Positions 16,953 through 25,299 of a stretch of DNA of 64,000 nt are shown here, piece after piece. Numbering within the stretch: position 1 is the stretch's first letter; every line of letters starts with the position of its first letter. The DNA is taken from positions 1-64,000 of the forward strand of contig NZ_QKWJ01000016.1 of the NCBI RefSeq assembly GCF_003353055.1, written 5' to 3'. A program made the translations under genes and the position numbers. The stretch is from Cupriavidus lacunae. Lineage in GTDB: Bacteria > Pseudomonadota > Gammaproteobacteria > Burkholderiales > Burkholderiaceae. Below the pieces are notes generated by a model, which worked only from the letters and a program-made list of their open reading frames with translations, made no database searches and was not told the origin of the DNA.

Positions 16953-16967
16953 GGCGTGGACCTGGCC

Positions 16968-17426
16968 TCAGTTGGCAGGGCGGTGCAGGTGGATCAGCAG
17001 CTTTAGCGTGGCGCGCAGCTCGTCGGCCTTCTTCTTGCCGAGCGGCGCCAGCACGTGGTCCTCGTGGGCCCGGGCCTGTGCGATCAGGCTGGAGGTCAGC
17101 TTCTGCCCGCGCGGCGTGATGCACACTAGGGTGATGCGCCGGTCGGTCTCGTGCGGGATGCGCTTGACGTAGCCCTGGGCCTCCATGCGGTCGAGCAGGC
17201 GCGTGACGGTGGGCTGCTTGGTCACCGAGATCTGTGCCAGTTCCCCGATGCTGATTGGCTTGCCGCCGGACAGCGTGGACAGGACGCGCCAGTCCGAGAT
17301 GGTGAAGCCGTTGGCCTGCACGATCACGTGGAATTCCCCCGAAATCAGCTGGCTGGCCTGGGCCAGCAGGGCCGGGGTGTAGTTGTCGACGAAATCGTCG
17401 TCGGCGGTGTCGATGGGCTGGTTCAT
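16968..17426 (-). CDS. MarR-family transcriptional regulator
   Basis: A 152-residue winged-helix regulator, read leftward and convergent with the catabolic operon. The start at 17426 (MNQPIDTADDD) is chosen since the upstream extension is not family-like. The recognition region SIGELAQISVTKQPTVTRLLDRMEAQGYVKR and the wing HETDRRITLVCITPRG are plain. MarR proteins often sense aromatic acids or their CoA thioesters and repress the adjacent degradation genes. A small palindrome at 17550-17563 in its upstream region and the two AT-rich motifs before the permease and iorA are candidate operators. Target and effector are inference. Confidence 0.9.
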   Translation of the reverse strand: MNQPIDTADDDFVDNYTPALLAQASQLISGEFHVIVQANGFTISDWRVLSTLSGGKPISIGELAQISVTKQPTVTRLLDRMEAQGYVKRIPHETDRRITLVCITPRGQKLTSSLIAQARAHEDHVLAPLGKKKADELRATLKLLIHLHRPAN

Positions 17427-17549
17427 GCGGTCCGGTGTTCGGGAAGCGGCCTCGTCGGCCGCGTAACGGGCAGAACATACCACGGCGGGAGAGTTCGTCC
17501 ACGGCAAGGCAGGCCGGAAGTGTGGCGTCTTTCTTGCTGCCCGCAGGAA

Positions 17550-17563
17550 CTTTAAGTATAAAG
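17550..17563. promoter_or_regulatory. CTTTA-AGTA-TAAAG palindrome between marR and araC-type genes
   Basis: A perfect 5-bp inverted repeat with a four-base spacer stands in the divergent intergenic region between the MarR gene (start 17426) and the AraC-type gene (start 17635). It contains the CTTAAAG core on the minus strand, similar to CTTAAAC in the motifs at 4034 and 5565. It is a plausible MarR autoregulatory site or part of a promoter. Confidence 0.4.
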
Positions 17564-17634
17564 CAACTGATTGCGCGGGCTTCTCTCGCCGCGCAAGCGA
17601 GCCAGACACGCTGCAATCCTCCAGGAGTGAGCCG

Positions 17635-18714
17635 ATGCAGACCGCCACCCAGTCACCCGCCGAACTACCGTCTTCCCCAGCGAGTGATGACAACTGCGCG
17701 CCGCAAGGCATGCTGGCGAACTACCCTTCCTTCCGCTCCGAGGATGTGAAGGAGGCCCAGGGCAAGATCGCTTCGGTATTTTGCCCGCATGAACTGCGAG
17801 TGGTCGGCGCACTGCAGCAATTGCACGTCCAGCACAATCTGGTACGACTGCATGAGACCGCAATCAACTTCCTTGCCTATGGCGCCCATGTAGAGATCGA
17901 CCCTGGCTGCCTAAAGCACTTCTATCTCGCCCAGATCCCGGTTGCGGGCCATGCCGAAATCAAGTGTGGCTCGCAGGAGATACTTTCCGACGTCCGCACC
18001 GCCAGCCTGCTGAGTCCAGACACCCCAACCCGAATGCACTGGCACGAGGATTGTGCGCAAGTCTTGCTCTGGATCCAGAAGGAAGCAATCGAGCAGCGTT
18101 TCGCATTGCTGACCGGGCGCGATCCCAGCGGGCCCCTTTCATTCGATCCGGCGCTGCCCCAGCACGCTGGATTTTCGAGTCCATGGAGCCAGGCCGTACT
18201 CGACCTTACCAGGAATATCGACCGGCACGGCACCAACTGGCTCCAGTTTCCGGCCGCGGTGGCGTCGATGGAGGACTACCTGCTGCGGACGCTGCTGCTG
18301 CTCCAACCGCACACCCACACCTATCTCCTTGCGCGCAGCGCCGAGCCCGCCAGGCCACGTCATATGCAGCGGGTGATAGATTATGTCCGCGCGAATGCCG
18401 ACACACCGCTGACCGTCGCCGACCTGGCCCAAGTCGCCTGCGTGAGCATCCGGGCGCTGGAAGAAGGCTTTCGCCGCCATCTCAATACGACGCCGTTAGT
18501 CTATCTGCGGGACGCCAGACTGGACTGCGTCCGACAAGCGTTGATTGCTGCCGCCGGAGCGGAGCAGGCCTCCATCACGGATATTGCATATCGCTTTGGC
18601 TTTACACATCTCGGCCGGTTTGCGGCCTACTACAAGAAGCGCTTCGGCGTTTCTCCGTCGGCGACCCTGCGCAGGGGTGCAGCGGAGCGCCATGTCGGCG
18701 ATGCCGGGCGTTGA
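17635..18714 (+). CDS. AraC-family regulator with AraC-binding-like N-terminal domain
   Basis: A 359-residue regulator preceded by a CAGGAGTG ribosome site. Residues from about 30 to 240 match the AraC-binding-like domain (PF14525 type) seen in regulators of aromatic degradation. Residues 250-345 form the double helix-turn-helix, with LTVADLAQVACVSIRALEEGFRRH and the second motif ITDIAYRFGFTHLGRFAAYYKKRFG. It immediately precedes the indole-oxygenase gene group on the same strand. Known indole oxygenase clusters also carry an AraC-type regulator, so it probably activates the genes at 19020-25273 in response to indole or an intermediate. The effector is unknown. Confidence 0.9.
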   Translation: MQTATQSPAELPSSPASDDNCAPQGMLANYPSFRSEDVKEAQGKIASVFCPHELRVVGALQQLHVQHNLVRLHETAINFLAYGAHVEIDPGCLKHFYLAQIPVAGHAEIKCGSQEILSDVRTASLLSPDTPTRMHWHEDCAQVLLWIQKEAIEQRFALLTGRDPSGPLSFDPALPQHAGFSSPWSQAVLDLTRNIDRHGTNWLQFPAAVASMEDYLLRTLLLLQPHTHTYLLARSAEPARPRHMQRVIDYVRANADTPLTVADLAQVACVSIRALEEGFRRHLNTTPLVYLRDARLDCVRQALIAAAGAEQASITDIAYRFGFTHLGRFAAYYKKRFGVSPSATLRRGAAERHVGDAGR

Positions 18715-19019
18715 AAATCAGCGGGCTCTCTAGACCTCGCACTACCCCTGCGGCATCGACCCGTTTCACTGCCTTGCAGTCGTTGATACAACAATGCCAG
18801 CCCGCGCTCGCGGGAGAACGGATACCTGCACGCCCGGCCATCCGGCCAGGCTATCGTCCCACCCTTTCCTGACTCCACCACCTCCTTTTCCCGGTCCGCC
18901 AGCGACGGCTCGTTATCTGGATATTGGCCGGCGGATTGTGGATAGCAGCGTCATCACCGCTACACCAAACTACGTTGCACATGGCTACATGCGAGCCAAT
19001 ACAACAAGTGGAGACGGAC
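18715..19019. other. Presumed promoter region of the indole gene group
   Basis: These 305 bases between the AraC-type gene and the SDR gene hold no convincing ORF. They should carry the activated promoter and AraC sites. I could not identify a clear direct repeat or sigma-70 pair by eye. The segment near 18910-18990 is less GC-rich than its surroundings. Confidence 0.4.
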
Positions 19020-19808
19020 ATGCAAGGAATCGAAGGCAAGACGGCGATTGTCACCGGTGGCGCGACGATGATTGGCGAGGCAGTGGTATCTGCCCTGGTC
19101 TCGGCTGGCGCCAACGTCGTTGTCGTCGACATCGACCAGCAAGGCGGCCGCAATGTTGCCGAGCGGCATCCGGAGCGCTGCCGCTATGTGGCCGTGGACG
19201 TGACCAGCGATGCCGACATCGCTGCCTGTATCGCCGACACCATGGAGACCTTCCGTGGCATCGACCTGCTCGTCAACTGCGCCTGCACCTACGTCGATAA
19301 CGGTGCCGATTCCACACGCGAGCAGTGGCTGGCGTCCTACAACGTCAATGTCGTCGGCGCGGCGATGATGCTGAAGGCGTGCGTGCCGGAGATGAAAAAG
19401 CGCGGCGGCGGAGCGGTCGTCAACTTTGCCTCGATCTCCGCGGGCGTGGCGCAGTCGGGGCGCTGGCTGTACCCGATTACCAAGGCAGCGATGCAGCAAT
19501 TCACACGTAGCGCCGCATTGGATCTGGCCCCGGACAACATTCGAGTCAACTCCGTTTCGCCGGGCTGGACGTGGTCCTCCGTCATCAGCGCGCTGAGCGG
19601 CGGCGACAAGGCGAAAGCCGACAGTATCGCCGCAGATTTTCACCCACTCGGCCGGCTCGGCAAGCCAGAAGAAGTCGCGCAAGTGGTTCGTTTCCTCCTG
19701 TCAGATGCTTCCGCCTTTGTTACCGGCGCCGACTATGCATGTGACGGCGGATACGGCGCCCTCGGCCCCGAGGGTCGGCAAGCAGCCATCAACCGGCTGA
19801 CGGCATAA
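19020..19808 (+). CDS. SDR-family oxidoreductase of the indole gene group
   Basis: A 262-residue classical SDR starting at MQGIEGKTAIV (19020), behind a GTGGAGA ribosome site. It shows the cofactor motif TGGATMIG, an acidic residue at the end of beta-2 (VVVVDID) that favours NAD over NADP, VNCACTY in place of NNAG, and the catalytic YPITK. SDRs accompany indole oxygenases in known clusters (IifB with IifC in Acinetobacter), where they oxidise a hydroxyindoline intermediate. Here it precedes the oxygenase gene by 80 bases, so oxidation of an indole dihydroxy or indolinone intermediate toward isatin is likely. The catalytic residues are intact, in contrast to the SDR at 2100. Confidence 0.88.
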   Translation: MQGIEGKTAIVTGGATMIGEAVVSALVSAGANVVVVDIDQQGGRNVAERHPERCRYVAVDVTSDADIAACIADTMETFRGIDLLVNCACTYVDNGADSTREQWLASYNVNVVGAAMMLKACVPEMKKRGGGAVVNFASISAGVAQSGRWLYPITKAAMQQFTRSAALDLAPDNIRVNSVSPGWTWSSVISALSGGDKAKADSIAADFHPLGRLGKPEEVAQVVRFLLSDASAFVTGADYACDGGYGALGPEGRQAAINRLTA

Positions 19809-19888
19809 ACCGGCCGGTGATTCCGGGCGACCTCGGTTCGCCCGGCACGAAGTTAATTGCACACAAGACAATCCCACAGGAGAGACAC

Positions 19889-21178
19889 ATGATCCCCCAT
19901 TCCATCGACAAGATCACGCCGCGCAAAATTGCGATTGTTGGCGCGGGTCAGGCAGGGCTATTGCTCGGGTGCGGCCTGCTGGATCAAGGCTATGAGGTCA
20001 CGCTAGTGACAAACCGCACCGCTGACGAGGTATGGAGCGGCAAAGTGATGTCGTCCCAGTGCATCTTCGACCAAGCACTCCAGATCGAGCGCAATTTCCG
20101 GATGAATCAATGGGAAAGGCAGTGCCCCACGGTGGACGGCATCGGCCTGACCATCCCTACCGACGACGGCAAGGGCGAAATTGCCATCCACTGGCGCGCC
20201 CGCCTGAATGCCTACGCCCAGTCTGTCGATCAACGTGTAAAAATGCCAGGCTGGATGGCGGAGTTCGAAAGCCGTGGCGGCATTCTACGTATCGAAAATG
20301 TCGAGATTCCCCAGCTTGAAGCCTTGGCCGAAAGTCATGATCTTGTTCTCCTGGCCGGTGGCAAGGGAGAGATCGTCAATCTGCTGACACGCAATGATGC
20401 ACGCTCGCCTGTTCGTCATCCCCAACGCCAGTTGGCACTGGCTTACGTGACGGGCATGCAGCGCAGTGGCCCGTTTGAGTGCGTCAACTTTAATCTGATT
20501 CCCGGCATCGGCGAGTACTTTGTCTTCCCGGCCCTCACCACCCAGGGCAGTTGCGAAACTCAAGCCTGCGACATCATGGTCTTCGAAGCCATTCCTGGCG
20601 GCCCGATGGACCGCTGGGCAGACGTCAGGTCCGCCGACCAGCATCTGGATGTCTGCCTGGGCATCCTGCGCGACTACCTGCCGTGGGAAAGCGAGCGCTG
20701 TGCCAATGTACGACTCACCGATGCCAATGGGATCCTGAGCGGACGCGTCACCCCGACCGTGCGCAACCCTACCCTTTCCCTGCCTTCCGGCCGGCTTGTA
20801 ATGGGGCTCGGCGACGCGGTCATGGTCAACGACCCGATCACCGGCCAGGGCTCGAACAACGCCACCAAGGGCGCCCTGCACTATTTCGAGGCCATCCTGC
20901 GCCATGGGGACAAGCCCTTCGATAAGGCATGGATGCAGCAGACCTTCGACGGCCTTTACGAAGGCTATGCCGAACCGGTCATCCGTTGGACAAATTCCCT
21001 GCTGTTCCCGCCGCCAGACCACATCGTCAAGCTGCTGGCCACAGCGCAGCACGCGCCGCGCATCGCCCAGCGCATCGCCAACGGATTCAACGATCCGCGC
21101 GACTATGGCAGCTACTGGTTCAACGAGGAAGCCACCGAGGCCTGGATCGCTGAAGCGTCGCAGTCCAAGGCCGCCTGA
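19889..21178 (+). CDS. indA: Styrene-monooxygenase-type indole oxygenase
   Basis: A 429-residue group E flavoprotein monooxygenase starting at 19889 behind AGGAGAG. FAD binding is shown by IVGAGQAG (16-23) and by GLGDAVMVNDPITGQGSN. It resembles StyA but has SSQ at residues 55-57 where StyA has the N-x-V-x-H stretch, and V82-D-G-I85 where StyA has Y-x-x-H. As I recall, these match the published fingerprint separating indole from styrene monooxygenases. Known relatives are IndA of Cupriavidus and IifC of Acinetobacter. It uses reduced FAD from a partner reductase, encoded next, to epoxidise indole. The context of isatin hydrolase supports indole. Styrene-like activity may remain. Confidence 0.88.
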   Translation: MIPHSIDKITPRKIAIVGAGQAGLLLGCGLLDQGYEVTLVTNRTADEVWSGKVMSSQCIFDQALQIERNFRMNQWERQCPTVDGIGLTIPTDDGKGEIAIHWRARLNAYAQSVDQRVKMPGWMAEFESRGGILRIENVEIPQLEALAESHDLVLLAGGKGEIVNLLTRNDARSPVRHPQRQLALAYVTGMQRSGPFECVNFNLIPGIGEYFVFPALTTQGSCETQACDIMVFEAIPGGPMDRWADVRSADQHLDVCLGILRDYLPWESERCANVRLTDANGILSGRVTPTVRNPTLSLPSGRLVMGLGDAVMVNDPITGQGSNNATKGALHYFEAILRHGDKPFDKAWMQQTFDGLYEGYAEPVIRWTNSLLFPPPDHIVKLLATAQHAPRIAQRIANGFNDPRDYGSYWFNEEATEAWIAEASQSKAA

Positions 21179-21254
21179 GGCAAAAAAAGTCACCCACACG
21201 AAAGCAAGCAGTCTGCTCACCGCGCAACGGTTGAGCAGGCAACAGGAGACAACC

Positions 21255-21779
21255 ATGACCGACGTTCGCGAATTTCGGAATGCCCTCGGCCGCTTTGCCA
21301 CGGGCGTAGCCATCGTCACGACCCGCACCCCCGATGGTGAACCGTGGGGTGTGACTGTCAATAGTTTCAGCTCCGTATCGCTGGAGCCGCGCCTGGTGCT
21401 TTGGAGCCTGGCGAAGAAGTCCTACAGCCTCGGTGCATTCCAGAACACCGGAAGTTTCGTGATTCATATTCTGGCATCCAACCAGGAAGACGTGTCCAAC
21501 CGCTTCGCACGCGGGGCGGAAGGCAAGTTTTCGGGCGTCCCCTGCACGGATGGCATCGATGGCTCGCCTGTCCTGTCAGGTTGCGCAGCGGTATTCCAAT
21601 GCCGCAACACGCATCAGTATGATGGCGGCGATCACATCATCTTCCTGGGCGAGGTCCGGCATTTTGACACATCGGATCGGGAATCCCTGCTCTTCTACAA
21701 GGGAAACTACGCCCGTACCGCCAACGCTCTTACGGAGTTGTCAGAGCTGATCCGCACCGAATACGTCGCCGCGACCTAA
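21255..21779 (+). CDS. NADH:flavin reductase partner of the indole oxygenase
   Basis: A 174-residue flavin reductase of the HpaC/StyB type, preceded by an AGGAGA ribosome site. FRNALGRFATGVAIVTT and GVTVNSFSSVSLEPRLVLWSL are the usual flavin-binding signatures, and the terminal GNYARTA-like segment with the tyrosine is retained. It should supply reduced FAD to the oxygenase encoded 76 bases upstream, as StyB does for StyA. Such two-component pairs leak some peroxide. There is no fused reductase in the oxygenase, so this gene is needed for activity. Confidence 0.9.
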   Translation: MTDVREFRNALGRFATGVAIVTTRTPDGEPWGVTVNSFSSVSLEPRLVLWSLAKKSYSLGAFQNTGSFVIHILASNQEDVSNRFARGAEGKFSGVPCTDGIDGSPVLSGCAAVFQCRNTHQYDGGDHIIFLGEVRHFDTSDRESLLFYKGNYARTANALTELSELIRTEYVAAT

Positions 21780-21879
21780 TTCCGGTACCGCACACGGCAA
21801 TCCGTCTAAAGGAAGCTGGCCAACGCCGCGACCGAACGTATTTGCCCGCCTCTCTTATCCTTGCCCCCGGGATAATCCA

Positions 21880-23478
21880 ATGAGTACGTATGACGCCGTC
21901 ATTGTCGGCAGTGGTATCAATTCGCTCGTCTGCGCTGCCGTTCTAGCCAGACGCGGCAAGCGTGTCTGCGTGCTGGAACGCAATAGCACGCTGGGCGGAT
22001 GCATTCGTACAGAGGCCCTGAATGCGCCGGGCTATCTCCACGACACGTTGTCCACGGCACATCCGCTGTTTGTCACGTCGCCAGGCTACGCGGAGCTGAA
22101 GGATGAACTTCATCAGGCAGGGCTCAGCTACCGCAATAACAGTACGCCCACTGGCGTACTGTTGCCCGATAACCGTTCGCTGATTCTGAGCACGTCCCGT
22201 GAGCGCAATGTCAGCACATTCAATACGCTGGCAAGCGGCGACGGTGATGCCTTTCAGTCCGCCATGCAAGAGGTCGAGCAAAACGCCGGCCTGGTGTTCT
22301 CGCTGCTTGGCAACGAACTGTGGAGTGCCGGTGTTGCAAAGACCGTGGCCGGCCGCCTGTGGAAACAAGGCGTGCATGACACCGTCGCCTTCTTTTCCCC
22401 TGCCCTGATGAGTTGCCGCAGCTGGCTGGAGACCCGGGTCAAATCCGACCTGGTCCAGGCGCTGCTCGCGCCTTGGGTACTGCATACAGGCCTTGGTCCG
22501 GAAAGCGCCATGTCTGCATTGATGGGAAAAGTAGTCGCCTTCACGCTGGAGGCGGTCGGCCTGCCTATCGTCCAGGGAGGCAATGCCCGTACTGTCGACG
22601 CCTTCCGCAGAATCATCGAGAGCCGGGGTGGTACTTTCCACGTTAATGCCGACGTCGAGGACATCCTGGTCGAGGGCGGCTCGGCGCGCGGCGTAAGGAC
22701 GCGGGACAACCGCGTTTTCATGGGCAAGGAGATCATCTGCAACGTCACGCCCGGTCAGCTTTACGGAAAGCTACTGGCCGCTGAGCACGTTCCCCCTGGC
22801 CTACGTCAGCAGGCAGCCGAGTACCGCTACGGCAAGGGGAACATGCAGATCCATTTGGCGCTGTCCGCCCCTCCGGACTGGCCCCAAAAACATCTGCGCG
22901 ACGTCATCTACCTGCACCTTACCTCGGGTCTGGACGGTGTCTCCAGGGCAGTCAGCGAAGCAGAGCGAGGCCTGCTTCCAGCCGAAGGCACGATTTGCGT
23001 TGCCCAGCCTTGCACTGTTGACCCTTCCAGAAGCCCGGCCGGAGGCTGGGTGCTCTGGATTCAGGTTCCGGAGTGTCCGCGTCAAGTCAAAGGCGATGCT
23101 CTTGGAGAGATCGCTGTTCCCGCGGATGGTCGCTGGACCGCTGAACTCCGTGATCGCTACGCCGACCGGATTATCGACCGCATTGCTCGCCAAGTTCCAA
23201 ATCTCAAGGCGAGCGTCGTCGGGCGTACGGTCCTCTCCCCGGCGGATCTTGAGTCGATGAACGTCAACCTCGTCGGCGGTGATCCCTATTCCGGCGAATG
23301 CAGCATCGACCAGTTCATGTTCTGGCGTCCGGTCCCTGGCGTCAAGGATCACGCTACCCCGGTTAAACATCTGCACCACATTGGCGCCTCGACCCATCCA
23401 GGCCCCGGTCTTGGCGGTACCTCCGGTTACCACGTCGCAAATGCGCTCGCAAAGAAACGGGCGAAATCTAACTCATAA
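21880..23478 (+). CDS. Phytoene-desaturase-like FAD oxidoreductase
   Basis: A 532-residue NAD(P)/FAD-dependent oxidoreductase. The N-terminal dinucleotide motif VIVGSGINSLVCAAVLARRG is followed by LERNSTLGGCIRTE. The C-terminal motif LHHIGASTHPGPGLGGTSGYH closes the FAD site as in phytoene dehydrogenase-like proteins. The ribosome site before 21880 is weak. It lies between the oxygenase reductase and the isatin hydrolase. I infer oxidation of an indoxyl or dihydroxyindoline intermediate to isatin, because that oxidation is otherwise unaccounted for. No carotenoid genes are nearby. The role is not established by family membership. Confidence 0.8.
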   Translation: MSTYDAVIVGSGINSLVCAAVLARRGKRVCVLERNSTLGGCIRTEALNAPGYLHDTLSTAHPLFVTSPGYAELKDELHQAGLSYRNNSTPTGVLLPDNRSLILSTSRERNVSTFNTLASGDGDAFQSAMQEVEQNAGLVFSLLGNELWSAGVAKTVAGRLWKQGVHDTVAFFSPALMSCRSWLETRVKSDLVQALLAPWVLHTGLGPESAMSALMGKVVAFTLEAVGLPIVQGGNARTVDAFRRIIESRGGTFHVNADVEDILVEGGSARGVRTRDNRVFMGKEIICNVTPGQLYGKLLAAEHVPPGLRQQAAEYRYGKGNMQIHLALSAPPDWPQKHLRDVIYLHLTSGLDGVSRAVSEAERGLLPAEGTICVAQPCTVDPSRSPAGGWVLWIQVPECPRQVKGDALGEIAVPADGRWTAELRDRYADRIIDRIARQVPNLKASVVGRTVLSPADLESMNVNLVGGDPYSGECSIDQFMFWRPVPGVKDHATPVKHLHHIGASTHPGPGLGGTSGYHVANALAKKRAKSNS

Positions 23479-23505
23479 GTGAAGCAACCACAGGAGACAA
23501 CAACC

Positions 23506-24285
23506 ATGAGCAACAGCCTCGCCCACTTTGCAGCAGACCTGCTGTCCGGCCGCATCCGCGTGGTGGACCTGACGCAGACCTTGAGTTCTGAATTTCCGAC
23601 CATCTCGTTGCCTCCAGAGATGGGCCAGACCTGGCCCTTCCGGCAAGAAACTATCTCGCGCTACGACGATCGCGGACCGAACTGGTACTGGAATAACTTC
23701 TCCTGCGGCGAACATACCGGGACCCACTTCGACGCACCAGTCCATTGGATCTCTGGTAAGGACTTGCCGGACAATACGACCGACACCATCCCTGCCGAAA
23801 AATTCTTCGCCACCGCCTGCGTCATCGACTGCTCGAGGGAGGCCGCAGAAGACCCGGACTACTTGCTCACTGTCGACGCCGTCAAAGCCTGGGAAGCACG
23901 GCATGGCCGCATCCCCCCTCGCTCGTGGGTCCTGATGCGCACCGACTGGTCCAAGCGCAACAGTCCCGAGGCGTACCTGAATGCGCGTGACGACGGCATG
24001 CACACACCTGGCCCTGACCAGGGCGTCGTCCAGTGGATGATTGAAGAGCGCGATGCCCATGGATTTGGCGTTGAAGCAATTGGCACCGACGCGGGCCAGT
24101 CCTATGGCTGGGAGTTGCCGTTCCCGTGCCATTACCTCATGCATGGCAACAACCGCTACGGTCTGCAATGCCTGACCAATCTCGACCAACTCCCGCCGCA
24201 GGGTGCATTGATTGTCGCTGCCCCGCTGAAGATCAAGGACGGTTCCGGCAGCCCGCTTCGCGTCCTGGCTCTGATTCCCGGCTGA
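23506..24285 (+). CDS. Isatin hydrolase (cyclase / kynurenine formamidase superfamily)
   Basis: A 259-residue protein of the cyclase superfamily. The metal-binding motif HxGTHxDxPxH reads HTGTHFDAPVH, with H70, H74, D76 and H80. Those positions nearly coincide with the manganese ligands of the characterised isatin hydrolase from Labrenzia. Similar long stretches such as VLMRTDWSKR, GTDAGQ, HYLMHGNNRYGLQCL and APLKIKDGSGSPLRVLA also recall that enzyme. The reaction opens isatin to isatinate (2-aminophenylglyoxylate). It follows the oxidoreductase by 27 bases, behind an AGGAGA ribosome site. Isatinate is an aryl 2-oxoacid, and so a fitting substrate for the IorAB-like enzyme upstream. Kynurenine formamidase is the less likely alternative. 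Confidence 0.87.
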   Translation: MSNSLAHFAADLLSGRIRVVDLTQTLSSEFPTISLPPEMGQTWPFRQETISRYDDRGPNWYWNNFSCGEHTGTHFDAPVHWISGKDLPDNTTDTIPAEKFFATACVIDCSREAAEDPDYLLTVDAVKAWEARHGRIPPRSWVLMRTDWSKRNSPEAYLNARDDGMHTPGPDQGVVQWMIEERDAHGFGVEAIGTDAGQSYGWELPFPCHYLMHGNNRYGLQCLTNLDQLPPQGALIVAAPLKIKDGSGSPLRVLALIPG

Positions 24286-24328
24286 TATTCCGCTAACCCG
24301 CCCATCACCAAAAAAGGAGGAGAACGAA

Positions 24329-25273
24329 GTGAAGAAACGAGCAATCCCGGCCATGCTGGCCGGTTCGCTTGCGCTAGTCGGCAATCAGGCCCTCGCAAAG
24401 GAGGGCGCAGACCAGTATCCCAATGGAGCTGAAAGCTGGATGTCGGGAGCTTTGCCCCCGCCTGGCACCTATTTCCTCAACTACACCGGCTATTACGGCG
24501 GTAAGCTCAAAGACGGCAACGGCGACAACGCAAACATCGCCGGCAATCCTGCAAAGGTTGACGCCTGGTTCGACGCGTTGCGGGTGGTGAAGGTCACCGA
24601 CATCACGCTTCTTGGCGCGAGCTGGGGCGTGCAGGCCATCGTTCCACTCGTCTACCAGTCCATGAATTTGCCCCAGATGGGCGGCCGTCGCAACGCCACC
24701 GGCTTGGGTGACATCACGATCGACCCGATAGTGCTCGGCTGGCATGGTGCGAACTGGCATGTCACGACGGGTCTGGACATCTACGTGCCCACGGGCCGCT
24801 ACGACCAGAATGATCCCAGGGCCAGCATCGGCGCGAACTACTGGGCCTTCGAGCCAGTTGCGGCATTCACATGGCTGAACCAGAGTGGCTGGGAAATCTC
24901 TGCCAAGTTCATGTACAACATTAAGGGGAAGAACAAGGACTCCAACTTCGGCGGCATGACAGGAAGCTACCAGTCCGGACAGGAATTGCACGTCGATTAC
25001 GCGCTGGGCAAGCACATCGGCCCGTGGACTGTCGGCTTGAGCGGGTACTACCTGAAACAGATCACGGACGACAAGTTCAATGGCGCCGTGGTGCCAGAAG
25101 TGCCTGGCGTGTGGAGCCGTGGCCGTCGCGGCGAGGTGCTGGCTATCGGCCCTAGCGTCTCCTACACCAACGCCAAGGGATCTAGTTTCATCGCCCAATG
25201 GCAGCATGAAGCGTATGCCAATAACCGGTTTGGCGGCGACAAATTCTGGTTCAAGGTGGTCACCGCTTTCTGA
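24329..25273 (+). CDS. Outer-membrane channel of the SphA / phenol MetA-pathway family
   Basis: A 314-residue beta-barrel protein with a GTG start at 24329 behind a strong AAGGAGGAG site. Residues 1-23 form a signal peptide ending LVGNQALA. The barrel shows YPNGAESWMSGALPPPGTYF near its N-terminus, typical of the SphA/Phenol_MetA_deg family (PF13557 type). It ends with WFKVVTAF, whose final phenylalanine fits outer-membrane assembly. These proteins accompany aromatic degradation operons and are thought to help uptake of hydrophobic substrates. It is the last gene of the indole group and is followed by a hairpin. Confidence 0.85.
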   Translation: MKKRAIPAMLAGSLALVGNQALAKEGADQYPNGAESWMSGALPPPGTYFLNYTGYYGGKLKDGNGDNANIAGNPAKVDAWFDALRVVKVTDITLLGASWGVQAIVPLVYQSMNLPQMGGRRNATGLGDITIDPIVLGWHGANWHVTTGLDIYVPTGRYDQNDPRASIGANYWAFEPVAAFTWLNQSGWEISAKFMYNIKGKNKDSNFGGMTGSYQSGQELHVDYALGKHIGPWTVGLSGYYLKQITDDKFNGAVVPEVPGVWSRGRRGEVLAIGPSVSYTNAKGSSFIAQWQHEAYANNRFGGDKFWFKVVTAF

Positions 25274-25279
25274 CGGAAT

Positions 25280-25299
25280 GGGCCCGCGAGAGCGGGCCC
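25280..25299 (+). terminator. Hairpin terminator of the indole gene group
   Basis: GGGCCCGC-GAGA-GCGGGCCC is a perfect 8-bp stem with a tetraloop, seven bases after the stop of the outer-membrane channel gene. The following bases are only partly T-rich (TGTGCTGTGCTTCTG). Confidence 0.7.
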
